A stretch of 64,000 nt of DNA. Origin: Parapedobacter indicus. Its GTDB lineage: Bacteria > Bacteroidota > Bacteroidia > Sphingobacteriales > Sphingobacteriaceae. Both the position numbers and the translations under genes were made by a program. Positions 54,376 through 62,090 of this stretch are shown here, piece by piece (position 1 is the stretch's first letter; the number at the start of each line of letters is the position of its first letter). Below the pieces are notes generated by a model. The model saw only the letters and a program-made list of their open reading frames with translations. It made no database searches and was not told where the DNA came from. The stretch covers positions 124,001 through 188,000 of the forward strand of contig NZ_FOQO01000002.1 of NCBI RefSeq assembly GCF_900113765.1, written 5' to 3'.

Positions 54376-55155
54376 ATGCAAGCATATTCCTTATTCGAAG
54401 GTTCATTTTCCGTAGACGCTTCCAAAAAATTCATTCCATTTGATGCCAGCAAAGACAGCAAAAAGGATCGCCCGGGTTCGATATTTATCCACGTACACCC
54501 GTTTCTGATCGAATCGGCAAACGGGTTGCTCCTGCTCGATACAGGCATTGGGCACACCAATCCCGAAGGCGGATTACAACTGCATGACAACATCCAGAAA
54601 GTCGGCTTCGACCCTGGTGACGTTCGGTATGTTCTCCTATCTCATCTACATAAAGATCACGCAAGCGGCATGGTCGTGGAGAAAGAGGGAAATTTCCGAT
54701 TGGCCTTCCCAGATGCCGAATATGTGGTGCAGCAGGGCGAATGGGAAGATGCCTACAGCGGCAAATCGGATTCCTACAAAACAGAAATCTTTGACGTATT
54801 GCAGCGAAGTGGTAATCTGGTACTGGTCGACGGTGATGGCACGCTGAATAACGAAATCAGCTACGAAGTTTCGGGGGGGCACACGCCCCATCACCAGGTT
54901 TTCCATATTCACGTCGGGGGCGAACATTACTTCTACGGTGGCGACGAAGCGCCCGAACCTGAGCAATTTTTTCGGCAATTTGCTGCTAAATACGATTACG
55001 ATGGACGCCGTTCAATGGCCTTGCGCCAGCAATACTGGGATCAGGGAAGTGTCGAAGGCTGGATTTTCCTGATGTATCATTCCACCAATATCGCAATTGG
55101 ACGGCCCCAACCAAAGGAAAGCGGCGGATACCGGCTGGTGGACGCCACCGAATAA
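54376..55155 (+). CDS. Metallo-beta-lactamase-fold hydrolase
   Basis: ATG 54376 (MQAYSLFEGSFSVD) follows the promoter box; longer in-frame versions would run antisense through recJ. The 259-aa product has the metal motif SHLHKDH (His90, His92, Asp94, His95), an earlier LLLLDTGIG, a later SGGHTPHHQVFHI and GGDEAPEP, all in the order of the lactonase/glyoxalase II-like fold. No signal peptide is present. Substrate is unknown; acyl-homoserine lactones or other esters are possible. Confidence 0.88.
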   Translation: MQAYSLFEGSFSVDASKKFIPFDASKDSKKDRPGSIFIHVHPFLIESANGLLLLDTGIGHTNPEGGLQLHDNIQKVGFDPGDVRYVLLSHLHKDHASGMVVEKEGNFRLAFPDAEYVVQQGEWEDAYSGKSDSYKTEIFDVLQRSGNLVLVDGDGTLNNEISYEVSGGHTPHHQVFHIHVGGEHYFYGGDEAPEPEQFFRQFAAKYDYDGRRSMALRQQYWDQGSVEGWIFLMYHSTNIAIGRPQPKESGGYRLVDATE

Positions 55156-55238
55156 AAAAATTTAATCGTTGCTGTCCTATTTCTTTTTGCCCGTGCATTA
55201 TATCGGTGTATTTGTTCACTAATAAAACACGAAAAAAA

Positions 55239-55709
55239 ATGACACAACGAATCAATGGCTGGCAAAAAGCCCAGCACGCAATCAAAGCACTAGGCGGATT
55301 TGCGATGTATCTAGGCAAATCAACCCTTGACAGCAACCTGCTGCATCTCGTATATTTCCGCGTTTCACAACTAAATGGCTGTGCTTTCTGCCTCGATATG
55401 CATTCCAAGGATCTACGAGTTGCCGGCGAAAGCGAACAACGTTTGCATATGATTGCCGCATGGCGCGATGCCCCGCAATACTCCGCAAGGGAAAAAGCAG
55501 CCCTGGGGTATGCCGAAGCACTCACGCGCATCGCAGCAAATCCCCTGAGCGACGACGTATATGGCGAAGCCCTTGCTCATTTTTCGGAAGCGGAGTTTAT
55601 CGATTTGACAATTGGCATCATTGCCATCAACAGTTATAACCGGCTGAATGTTGCGTTGCCGGGAGAAGCTGGCAGCTATGTACCTGGCCAGTTTGCCACA
55701 GCGCACTAA
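55239..55709 (+). CDS. Carboxymuconolactone decarboxylase/AhpD-like protein
   Basis: ATG 55239 (MTQRINGWQKAQHAI) is chosen over the upstream in-frame ATG at 55206. The 156-aa product has the AhpD-type redox motif NGCAFCLDMHSKD, with Cys48, Cys51 and His55, in an all-helical domain. It should be a peroxidase or thiol-redox partner. It is followed after 12 bases by the YCII protein and then the ECF42 sigma gene, so the three form one transcription unit; pairing of such genes with ECF42 factors is known. Confidence 0.88.
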   Translation: MTQRINGWQKAQHAIKALGGFAMYLGKSTLDSNLLHLVYFRVSQLNGCAFCLDMHSKDLRVAGESEQRLHMIAAWRDAPQYSAREKAALGYAEALTRIAANPLSDDVYGEALAHFSEAEFIDLTIGIIAINSYNRLNVALPGEAGSYVPGQFATAH

Positions 55710-55721
55710 ATTTAAACGAAG

Positions 55722-56072
55722 ATGAAAGAGTTCGTTATTCTATTCAGGCAACCTACCGGCAGTTATCAGAAACCCCTACCCGAAGCCATGGAAGCACTGG
55801 AGAAAAAATGGGCCGATTGGACGGGCGGAATCGCTGCCCAAGGGAAATTGGCCAGTCAGGGCATCCGTCTGGCGTACGATGGCCGGGTGTTGAAATCCAG
55901 CGGCGTGGTTACCGACGGTCCGTTTGCCGAGCTACGTGAAATCTTGGGTGGTTTTATGGTTGTACGTGCCGCAGACTACGATGAGGCGGTAACCTTAGCA
56001 CACGGCTGCCCAGTATTGGAAACCGGCGGAAGCGTAGAAATAAGGCCGATTTATCAAGAATCGCCTGCCTAG
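55722..56072 (+). CDS. YCII/DGPF-domain protein
   Basis: This 116-aa protein has the YCII-related fold with the DGPF motif (VTDGPFAELREILGGFMVV, DGPF at 65-68). DGPF proteins are the usual genomic partner of ECF42 sigma factors, and that is the case here: the next gene's GTG start overlaps this stop (TAGTG). The biochemical role of DGPF proteins is unclear. Confidence 0.9.
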   Translation: MKEFVILFRQPTGSYQKPLPEAMEALEKKWADWTGGIAAQGKLASQGIRLAYDGRVLKSSGVVTDGPFAELREILGGFMVVRAADYDEAVTLAHGCPVLETGGSVEIRPIYQESPA

Positions 56073-57322
56073 TGCCGACATCACCGGATACCCAGTTCCT
56101 GCTGAAACAATTGTTTCAGCAGGAATTTTCGAAGATTGTCGCCGTCATCAGCAGCCGATACGGATTGGCGCATGTGGAGATTGCCGAGGACCTGGTGTCC
56201 GATACGTTCCTATCAGCAACCGAGCATTGGACAACGGATGGCTTACCTCCTAACCCAACGGCTTGGTTGTACGCGGTAGCAAAGCAAAAAACACTGGCCC
56301 ATTTCCGCCGTGAGAACATCTATGCCAAGAAGGTGGCGCCCGCACTCACCGCATCCGCGGAATTGGCTACATCGTCTCCAGAGATCGATTTTTCGCCTCA
56401 ATATATCCGGGATAGCCAATTGAAGCTGTTTTTCGCAATCTGTACGCCATTGATCGCTGGCGAAGCCCAAATCGCCCTCGCACTCCGCGTATTGTGTGGA
56501 TTTGGCATCGACGAAATCGCCATGGCCTTCCTCACCAATAAAGAGACGATCAATAAGCGGTTGGTCCGTGCCAAGGCGAAGCTACGTACGGAAGGTGTTC
56601 GTATGGAACTTCCGCCCGAGCCGGAAATTGCCGACCGCCTCAATCGTGTATTACACATCATTTACCTGCTTTTTAACGAAGGATATTATTCACGTACCCA
56701 AGATGAGGTAATCCGCAGGGAGCTTTGTTTGGAAGCGATGCGATTGGCTCTTTTCCTTACGGAAAGCGAACTCACCAACCGTCCTGAAACGCAGGCATTG
56801 CTGGCACTGATGTGTTTTCATGCCTCCCGTTTTGATGCACGGCAGACCGCCGACGGCGGCATCGTATTATATGGCCAACAGGATAGGCGTAAATGGGATG
56901 CCGACCTCATCGCACAGGGCATCCAATACCTTGACCGTTCCGCACGGGGTAACAGACTAAGTTCCTATCACTTGGAAGCCCGTATTGCCCAGTTGCACTG
57001 CCTCCCGGGCGACGGCCCCGATAAATGGGAAAAAATCCTTCAGCTGCATAACCAGTTGCTGATGTTGCAATACAGCCCGGCATTGGCTTTGAATCGGACT
57101 TACGCACTTTACCGCGCCCGCGGTGCAGCAAAAGCGTTGCCGGAAGCACGCAAACTCCAATTAGAAACCAATCATTTTTATTGGGTATTATTAGCCGAAT
57201 TGCTACAGCATACCCATCCACAGGAAGCTATTATTTACCTAAAGCGTGCTCTTGAACAGGCTAGAACAATACCGGAGCAGCAGTTGATCCACGAACGCAT
57301 CGATCGGCTATCTAAAGCGTAA
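56072..57322 (+). CDS. ECF42-type sigma factor with long C-terminal domain
   Basis: The start is GTG overlapping the upstream stop. The 416-aa product has sigma region 2 (about 15-80, VEIAEDLVSDTFLSATEHW, PTAWLYAVAKQKTLAHFRR), region 4 (about 115-170, ALRVLCGFGIDEIAMAFLTNKETINKRLVRAKAKLR), then a large C-terminal DUF6596/TPR-like region (about 185-416, LLFNEGYYSRTQDEVIRRELCLEAMRLALFL). This is the ECF42 design, in which the C-terminal domain replaces a separate anti-sigma factor. Neighbours fit. Confidence 0.92.
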   Translation: MPTSPDTQFLLKQLFQQEFSKIVAVISSRYGLAHVEIAEDLVSDTFLSATEHWTTDGLPPNPTAWLYAVAKQKTLAHFRRENIYAKKVAPALTASAELATSSPEIDFSPQYIRDSQLKLFFAICTPLIAGEAQIALALRVLCGFGIDEIAMAFLTNKETINKRLVRAKAKLRTEGVRMELPPEPEIADRLNRVLHIIYLLFNEGYYSRTQDEVIRRELCLEAMRLALFLTESELTNRPETQALLALMCFHASRFDARQTADGGIVLYGQQDRRKWDADLIAQGIQYLDRSARGNRLSSYHLEARIAQLHCLPGDGPDKWEKILQLHNQLLMLQYSPALALNRTYALYRARGAAKALPEARKLQLETNHFYWVLLAELLQHTHPQEAIIYLKRALEQARTIPEQQLIHERIDRLSKA

Positions 57323-57394
57323 AAAAAGAACCCCGTTCCATGAAAGGAAACGGGGCTCCGCCCCAATGGGGTTAGGGGCTATCAACCTAAACCT
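57321..57394 (-). ncRNA. Candidate small RNA with own promoter and terminator
   Basis: On the minus strand, a TACCTTTG box (57406 to 57399) would start a transcript near 57393. The next about 70 bases contain GCCCC, GGGGC and GCCCC blocks that can pair in two exclusive ways. They end in a 7-bp hairpin (CCCCGTT / AACGGGG, 57331-57355) followed by TTCTTTTTTT. No open frame or ribosome site is inside and no minus-strand gene follows. The T-run overlaps the ECF42 stop codon. The family was not recognised. Confidence 0.6.
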
Positions 57395-57398
57395 AAGA

Positions 57399-57429
57399 CA
57401 AAGGTAGGGAAAAATAGTAACTTACCGAA
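57399..57429 (-). promoter_or_regulatory. Promoter of candidate small RNA
   Basis: The minus strand has TTC, exactly 20 bases, then TACCTTTG. This is one mismatch from the TTG-N20-TAnnTTTG pattern of the window. Confidence 0.55.
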
Positions 57430-57496
57430 AAAATCTTTTTTTTTGAGCAGACCAACGATTAGGCAGTTTTATCGTCGCGTTTTTACCGATAAATGA

Positions 57497-57504
57497 TATA
57501 TTTG
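57497..57504 (+). promoter_or_regulatory. -7 box of cstA
   Basis: TATATTTG, 28 bases before ATG 57532. No TTG at standard distance. Confidence 0.5.
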
Positions 57505-57531
57505 CCGAATACCAATTGATTGATTCTATAC

Positions 57532-59370
57532 ATGGAATTTTTAGATGGGGTTAATGCCCTAACCTTAGTATTTGTAGCACTTTTGATTCTGGCCATCGCT
57601 TATCGGTTTTACGGCATCTTCATGGCCCACCGGGTATTGCGCCTCAATGGAAACAATTTGACGCCAGCGGTATCACTTGCCGACGGACGGGACTACGTAG
57701 CCACCAACCGGAACGTACTGTTCGGCCACCATTTTGCGGCTATCGCTGCGGCAGGGCCATTGGTGGGGCCGGTGCTCGCCGCACAGTTCGGCTATCTCCC
57801 CGGAGCATTATGGATCCTGATCGGCTGTGTACTGGGGGGCGGGGTACATGATATGGTGGTACTTTTTGCCTCCGTACGGCACAAGGGACAAAGTCTGGCC
57901 ACCATTGCATCAAAGGAAATCGGCACAACTACCGGCATGGTTGCCGGAGTGGCCGTACTATTTATATTGGTCCTCACACTGGCAGGGCTGTCACTTGCAT
58001 GCATCAGTGCCATGCACGAAGCCTCTTGGTCGTTGTTCACCGTACTGATTACCATGCCAATAGCGATCATCATGGGCCTGATTATGCGATACCGGCAAAA
58101 CAGCGTTACCTTTGCCAGTATACTGGGAGGCGTCCTCCTCCTCATCGGTATCATTGGTGGCCACGGCCTGATGCAATACGAAACCATCAGCAATCTCTTT
58201 CATTGGAATATCCAGACAATTTCCATTGCCATTGCCGTCTATGGCCTATTGGCCTCCATATTGCCCATATGGCTGTTGCTGGTACCGCGTGATTACCTTT
58301 CTACCTACTTGAAAATCGGCACCATTCTGATGCTGGCTGTGGGCATTATATTCGTACATCCTACACTGGAAATGCCGGCCATCACCGAATTCGCCGCAGG
58401 TGGCGGCCCCATCATCGGCGGGCCGGTGCTGCCATTCATTTTCATCGTCATTGCCTGCGGTGCCATCTCCGGTTTCCATGCCATCATCGCCACCGGCACC
58501 ACTCCGAAAATGCTCGGGAACGAAAAAGATATTTTATTTGTTGGCTATGGAGCGATGCTGGTAGAGGGCTTTGTTGCATTAATGGCGTTGATCGCCGCCT
58601 GTACGCTTATGCCGGGCGACTATTTTGCCATTAATACGCCCACGCAGGCCTATGAAGGCTTCCTAGCAGCTAACCCAGCCCTCCACCAGGTGGATTTACC
58701 GCATTTCGTGGAAAAAATCGGTGTGGAACTTCAAGGTCGTACCGGAGGAGCCGTATCGCTCGCCGTCGGTATGGCGCATATTTTCAACCGCATTCCGTTT
58801 ATGGATGAAGTGATGGCCTATTGGTACAACTTTGCCATCATGTTTGAGGCGGTGTTTATCCTCACCGCCATTGACGCGGGTACACGCGTGGGACGCTTCT
58901 TCCTACAGGAGATGCTGGGAACGGTCATCCCCAAATTTGGCGACAAAAATTGGGTACCCGGTATGATTATCAGTAGCGTGATTTTCACATTCTGTTGGGG
59001 ATACCTGGTTTATACCGGCAACGTAAGCAGCATTTGGCCGCTATTTGGAATCAGTAATCAGCTATTAGCGGCATGCGGTCTAATCGTATGTACAACCATG
59101 CTCATTCGGCTAAACCGCGGTAAATACGCGCTGGTTTCGGCCATACCAGGGATATTTATGGCCGCCATTACCTTCTGGGCTGGGTACCTTCAGGTAGTCG
59201 ACATTTATTTGCCCAATGGGCAATACCTATTGGCCAGTCTGGCTATTTTAGCCATGCTGTTAATGGCCTTTGTTTTTGTCGGGGCCTTCCGCAAGTGGTA
59301 CCAGCTTCTGGGGATTCCCGCTGAACAAACGGATAGCTACGGTGAACGCGTAAGAGAAGTGGTTCGCTAA
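57532..59370 (+). CDS. cstA: Carbon starvation protein A (peptide/pyruvate transporter)
   Basis: ATG 57532 (MEFLDGVNALTLVF) is used because the longer frame begins with TTG 57520. The 612-aa product has about 15-16 membrane helices and the CstA hallmarks DGRDYVATNRNVLFGHHFAAIAAAGPLVGPVLAAQFGYLPGALWILIG (shown by its parts at residues about 43-90) and GGGVHDMVVLF. CstA family members take up peptides or pyruvate, often under carbon limitation. It is single and not in an operon with a sensor. Confidence 0.93.
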   Translation: MEFLDGVNALTLVFVALLILAIAYRFYGIFMAHRVLRLNGNNLTPAVSLADGRDYVATNRNVLFGHHFAAIAAAGPLVGPVLAAQFGYLPGALWILIGCVLGGGVHDMVVLFASVRHKGQSLATIASKEIGTTTGMVAGVAVLFILVLTLAGLSLACISAMHEASWSLFTVLITMPIAIIMGLIMRYRQNSVTFASILGGVLLLIGIIGGHGLMQYETISNLFHWNIQTISIAIAVYGLLASILPIWLLLVPRDYLSTYLKIGTILMLAVGIIFVHPTLEMPAITEFAAGGGPIIGGPVLPFIFIVIACGAISGFHAIIATGTTPKMLGNEKDILFVGYGAMLVEGFVALMALIAACTLMPGDYFAINTPTQAYEGFLAANPALHQVDLPHFVEKIGVELQGRTGGAVSLAVGMAHIFNRIPFMDEVMAYWYNFAIMFEAVFILTAIDAGTRVGRFFLQEMLGTVIPKFGDKNWVPGMIISSVIFTFCWGYLVYTGNVSSIWPLFGISNQLLAACGLIVCTTMLIRLNRGKYALVSAIPGIFMAAITFWAGYLQVVDIYLPNGQYLLASLAILAMLLMAFVFVGAFRKWYQLLGIPAEQTDSYGERVREVVR

Positions 59371-59386
59371 GCTAATTACTATTCCG

Positions 59387-59563
59387 TTACCCTTTCTTTT
59401 TCGGCACCTTCGCACCGGCTTTCCGCGCTTCGGAAAGTCCGATTGCGACTGCCTGCTTGCGGGAAGTGACTTTTTTGCCCGAACCGGATTTTAACTTCCC
59501 TTCTTTCATTTCCTTGACGGATTTCTCGACCTTTTCCCCGACCTTTTCTGAATACTTTGCCAT
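59387..59563 (-). CDS. Small basic protein (DUF6496-like), 58 aa
   Basis: Reading left from ATG 59563 gives 58 codons, MAKYSEKVGEKVEKSVKEM then KEGKLKSGSGKKVTSRKQAVAIGLSEARKAGAKVPKKKG in two parts, followed by TAA. The pattern YSxKVGxKVxKxMxEfKxGxLKSGSGxKVTxRKQAIAIGLSEARxxGxKVPxK is a widely found short family of unknown function, sometimes listed as DUF6496. It is very Lys-rich and probably binds nucleic acid. It is convergent with cstA, and a different 81-residue frame overlaps it without protein-like composition. Confidence 0.85.
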   Translation of the reverse strand: MAKYSEKVGEKVEKSVKEMKEGKLKSGSGKKVTSRKQAVAIGLSEARKAGAKVPKKKG

Positions 59564-59652
59564 GTCTAACTTGTTTTGCCTGCGCTATCCTGATCGCACT
59601 GGATAGTCGCCGTAAACTTGACAAATCAAGTTAGAAATTGTTTTTCTGCAAA

Positions 59653-59703
59653 TCGCGAAACTGTACCTCGCGAAATCGCGACTTAGCGATTCAGTGATTT
59701 CGC
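59653..59703. promoter_or_regulatory. Nested dyads upstream of khtT-like gene
   Basis: Three TCGCGA palindromes lie at 59653, 59668 and 59676. GCGAAATC (59670-59677) and GATTTCGC (59696-59703) form an 8-bp inverted repeat, and AATCGC (59674-59679) with GCGATT (59686-59691) form a second one in the same span. They sit 17 bases before the -7 box, a normal place for a regulator site. Confidence 0.5.
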
Positions 59704-59719
59704 TTGTTAAATAAAGTCG

Positions 59720-59727
59720 TATCTTTG
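59720..59727 (+). promoter_or_regulatory. -7 box of khtT-like gene
   Basis: TATCTTTG, 29 bases before ATG 59757, with a ribosome site AGGGAGA between. No TTG at 19-20 bases; upstream dyads may replace it if an activator binds. Confidence 0.55.
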
Positions 59728-59756
59728 TGGAATTTTAAATTTAGGGAGAGACTATT

Positions 59757-60233
59757 ATGTCAATTGTAAGAGAATCGGACCTGATTGGTATTGGCAAAAA
59801 ATATCAAATCGAAACCGACGCTGGCGACAACATGGTGGTGGTGATTCATGACGACGGTCGAAGGGAACTATACCGATACGACCAAGAAGAAAGCGAATCC
59901 AAGTGCGTGATGACGTTGTCTGACGAGGAATCCAGACAGGTGGCTGGCATCATCGGTGGTTTGTCCTACAAGCCCAAAGCACTGGAAACCATCGAAGTGG
60001 CGCTGGACGACTTGATTATTGAATGGTATAAGGTGGAAAGCGGTGCATCCAGCATCGGCAAATCCATCGGCGATCTGGAAGTACGCAAACGGACAGGTGC
60101 ATCCATTATTGCCGCCATAAAGGAAGGCGATAGCATCATCAATCCAGGACCCGATTATGTCATCTCAGCCGATACCACGCTGGTCGTGGCCGGAAAAAGG
60201 AGCCACATCAAGTTATTGAAAGAAATACTCTAA
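59757..60233 (+). CDS. khtT: KhtT-like TrkA-C (RCK_C) regulatory subunit
   Basis: The 158-aa cytosolic product has a unique N-terminal part (about 1-75) and a C-terminal RCK_C/TrkA-C domain (about 78-158, [59 protein letters not shown] read in segments). In Bacillus, KhtT gates the KhtU antiporter and senses nucleotide and pH. The antiporter gene begins 24 bases downstream, so the pair matches KhtTU. The symbol is by analogy. Confidence 0.85.
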   Translation: MSIVRESDLIGIGKKYQIETDAGDNMVVVIHDDGRRELYRYDQEESESKCVMTLSDEESRQVAGIIGGLSYKPKALETIEVALDDLIIEWYKVESGASSIGKSIGDLEVRKRTGASIIAAIKEGDSIINPGPDYVISADTTLVVAGKRSHIKLLKEIL

Positions 60234-60257
60234 TAGTATCCAACAAACCAAAAGCGT

Positions 60258-61499
60258 ATGCTGTCACACACCCTGATATTGGAAATTGGAATCGCCGTAG
60301 GGCTGGTGGCACTTGTTGGATTAATATCCAATAGATTGCGCTTTTCCGTGATTCCTTTTTTCATCCTTATCGGGATGGTCCTGGGACAGCATGCACCCCA
60401 ATTCGGGAATATCGATCTTACATTCACCGAGAGCAAACCTTTTATCGACTTTATGGGTAGGCTAGGGGTGCTATTCCTATTGTTTTACCTGGGATTGGAA
60501 TTTTCGGTGGGTAGATTAATCAAATCAGGAAAATCCATCGTCACAGGAGGCACATTCTATGTAGCCCTCAATTTCTGTTCGGGATTACTGATAGGTTGGT
60601 TGATGGGATTGCCCTTTAAAGAAACGATGGTCGTGTGCGGCATGATGACAAGTTCGTCGACAGCCATCGTAGCCAAAGTATTGACCGACCTCAAACGCAC
60701 GGCCAATCCGGAGACCGAAGTAATCATGGGAATGATCATGTTTGACGACTTATTTATCGCCATGCACATATCCTTCCTATCCGGGCTTATCTTGACAGGT
60801 AGCAGTTCGTTTTGGACCGTGGCGGGCACTTCCTTACTCGCCCTAGGATTCATATTGGCTTTTCTCATTTTGGGCCGGAAGCTTGTTCCGGCCATCGACC
60901 GCATACTCCAAGAAAAAACCTCCGAACTGTTTATACTCGTCATATTTGCCCTCCTTTTTATTGTCGCCGGTTTCTCCGAAACCATCCATGTAGCAGAAGC
61001 CATTGGTGCCTTGATGGCCGGTTTGGTGCTGGCAGACTCCCAATACATCAAGCGTATCGAACAGATGGTATTGCCTTTCAAAGATTTTTTCGGTGCGATG
61101 TTTTTCTTCAGTTTTGGGCTTTCTATCGACCCAATGTCGCTGACCGGAGCAGTTATGTGGGCTTCCGTTGCAGCGCTGGTAACCATCTTGTGCAACGTAG
61201 CCTCTGGCTATTTTGCGGCTCGATTCTCCGGCTTGAAAAAACGGAACTCGGTCGACATCGGTTTCACGCTGGCTGCTCGGGGTGAGTTTTCCATCATCAT
61301 GGCTAACATCGGCAAGGCCGGCAAGCTCCTTCCAGTTATCCAATCGTTTGTCGTGGTATACGTATTGATCTTATCCATTGTAGCACCACTCCTCACCAAA
61401 GAATCGCGTAACATCTGGAATGCGATTTTTGGAAAAGACAACGTAGAGAAGAAACCGGTAAAAACGCTAGCTGATTTGGAAAGACAGGCCCGCAAATAA
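60258..61499 (+). CDS. khtU: KhtU-like K+/H+ antiporter (CPA2 family)
   Basis: The 413-aa membrane protein has about 12 helices and the CPA2 exchanger pattern. Landmarks are LFLLFYLGLEFSVGRL, MMTSSSTAIVAKVLTDL, the ion-site helix IMGMIMFDDLFIAMHISFL with adjacent Asp residues, and FTLAARGEFSIIMAN near the C-terminus. No cytosolic KTN domain is fused; regulation is by the separate KhtT-like protein. It exports K+ or other monovalent cations for protons. The stop lies 11 bases from the convergent SufT-like gene. Confidence 0.9.
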   Translation: MLSHTLILEIGIAVGLVALVGLISNRLRFSVIPFFILIGMVLGQHAPQFGNIDLTFTESKPFIDFMGRLGVLFLLFYLGLEFSVGRLIKSGKSIVTGGTFYVALNFCSGLLIGWLMGLPFKETMVVCGMMTSSSTAIVAKVLTDLKRTANPETEVIMGMIMFDDLFIAMHISFLSGLILTGSSSFWTVAGTSLLALGFILAFLILGRKLVPAIDRILQEKTSELFILVIFALLFIVAGFSETIHVAEAIGALMAGLVLADSQYIKRIEQMVLPFKDFFGAMFFFSFGLSIDPMSLTGAVMWASVAALVTILCNVASGYFAARFSGLKKRNSVDIGFTLAARGEFSIIMANIGKAGKLLPVIQSFVVVYVLILSIVAPLLTKESRNIWNAIFGKDNVEKKPVKTLADLERQARK

Positions 61500-61510
61500 A
61501 CCAACGGCAG

Positions 61511-61831
61511 CTACATAAACCCAAGCTCCAGCCGAGCAACGTCACTCATCATGCTCTTCTCCCACGGTGGATCAAAGGTAAGCTCCACCAGGGCTTGCTT
61601 CACGCCTGCTACTTCCCCTACCTTCCGCTGCACTTCGTCAATAATGTCACCGGCTACCGGGCAACCCGGAGCGGTAAGCGTCATCACAACTTTGGCAATA
61701 CCGTCTGCTTTCGTAATCACTTCGTAGACCAACCCCAACTCAACGATGTTGACCGGGATTTCCGGATCAAATACCGTTTCGAGCACTTCGGTGATGGCAG
61801 GTGCAAGATTTAATGGATCGTTAATAATCAT
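61511..61831 (-). CDS. SufT/MIP18-family (DUF59) iron-sulfur assembly protein
   Basis: The 106-aa protein is one MIP18 domain: VFDPEIPVNIVELGLVYEV (about 20-38), VVMTLTAPGCPVAGDI with Cys57, and ELTFDPPWEKSMMSDVARLELG (about 83-104). Such proteins (SufT, PaaD-like) help load or mature Fe-S clusters. A strong GGAGG site precedes ATG 61831, and a perfect promoter lies upstream. No other suf genes are in the window. Confidence 0.92.
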   Translation of the reverse strand: MIINDPLNLAPAITEVLETVFDPEIPVNIVELGLVYEVITKADGIAKVVMTLTAPGCPVAGDIIDEVQRKVGEVAGVKQALVELTFDPPWEKSMMSDVARLELGFM

Positions 61832-61859
61832 GGGAATCCTCCGTCGATGATAATACGCA

Positions 61860-61892
61860 CAAAGATAGCTGCTATTTCACGAAGATGCAAAA
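61860..61892 (-). promoter_or_regulatory. Promoter of SufT-like gene
   Basis: The minus strand has TTTTG, exactly 20 bases, then TATCTTTG, 29 bases before ATG 61831. It is one of the best promoter matches in the window. Confidence 0.75.
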
Positions 61893-61998
61893 TTACGGTA
61901 GTGCGGCTTCGCAATTTTACGCCTTCGCCATATTGACATTATACCTGCAATACCGTACCTTTAATTACCATTAAACTGAAACTATTGAAATGAATCGT

Positions 61999-62052
61999 CC
62001 ATGTTTAAAATTTCATTTTTATCACACAGGGGAATGTAAATTTTAAACATGG
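61999..62052. repeat. Perfect 15-bp inverted repeat upstream of nnr
   Basis: CCATGTTTAAAATTT (61999-62013) and its exact complement AAATTTTAAACATGG (62038-62052) flank a 24-base spacer. It lies 38 bases before the nnr ATG and about 130 bases from the SufT promoter. Pairing does not extend further. Neither side has a T-run right after the stem. Confidence 0.8.
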
Positions 62053-62090
62053 TAAGCTCCATCTGACCGATGGATTAAAATTATTTACAG

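Noticed and set aside
57331-57355. Hairpin as terminator of the ECF42 operon (plus strand)
   Set aside because: On the plus strand the stem is followed by CTCCGCCCC with no T-run, while the minus strand has a proper T-rich tail.
59379-59624. 81-aa minus-strand frame overlapping the 58-aa gene
   Set aside because: Its Arg/Gly-rich sequence is the out-of-frame shadow of the well-conserved Lys-rich 58-aa protein.
61999-62052. Inverted repeat as ends of an insertion element
   Set aside because: The arms enclose only 24 bases, there is no transposase, and no target-site duplication is visible.
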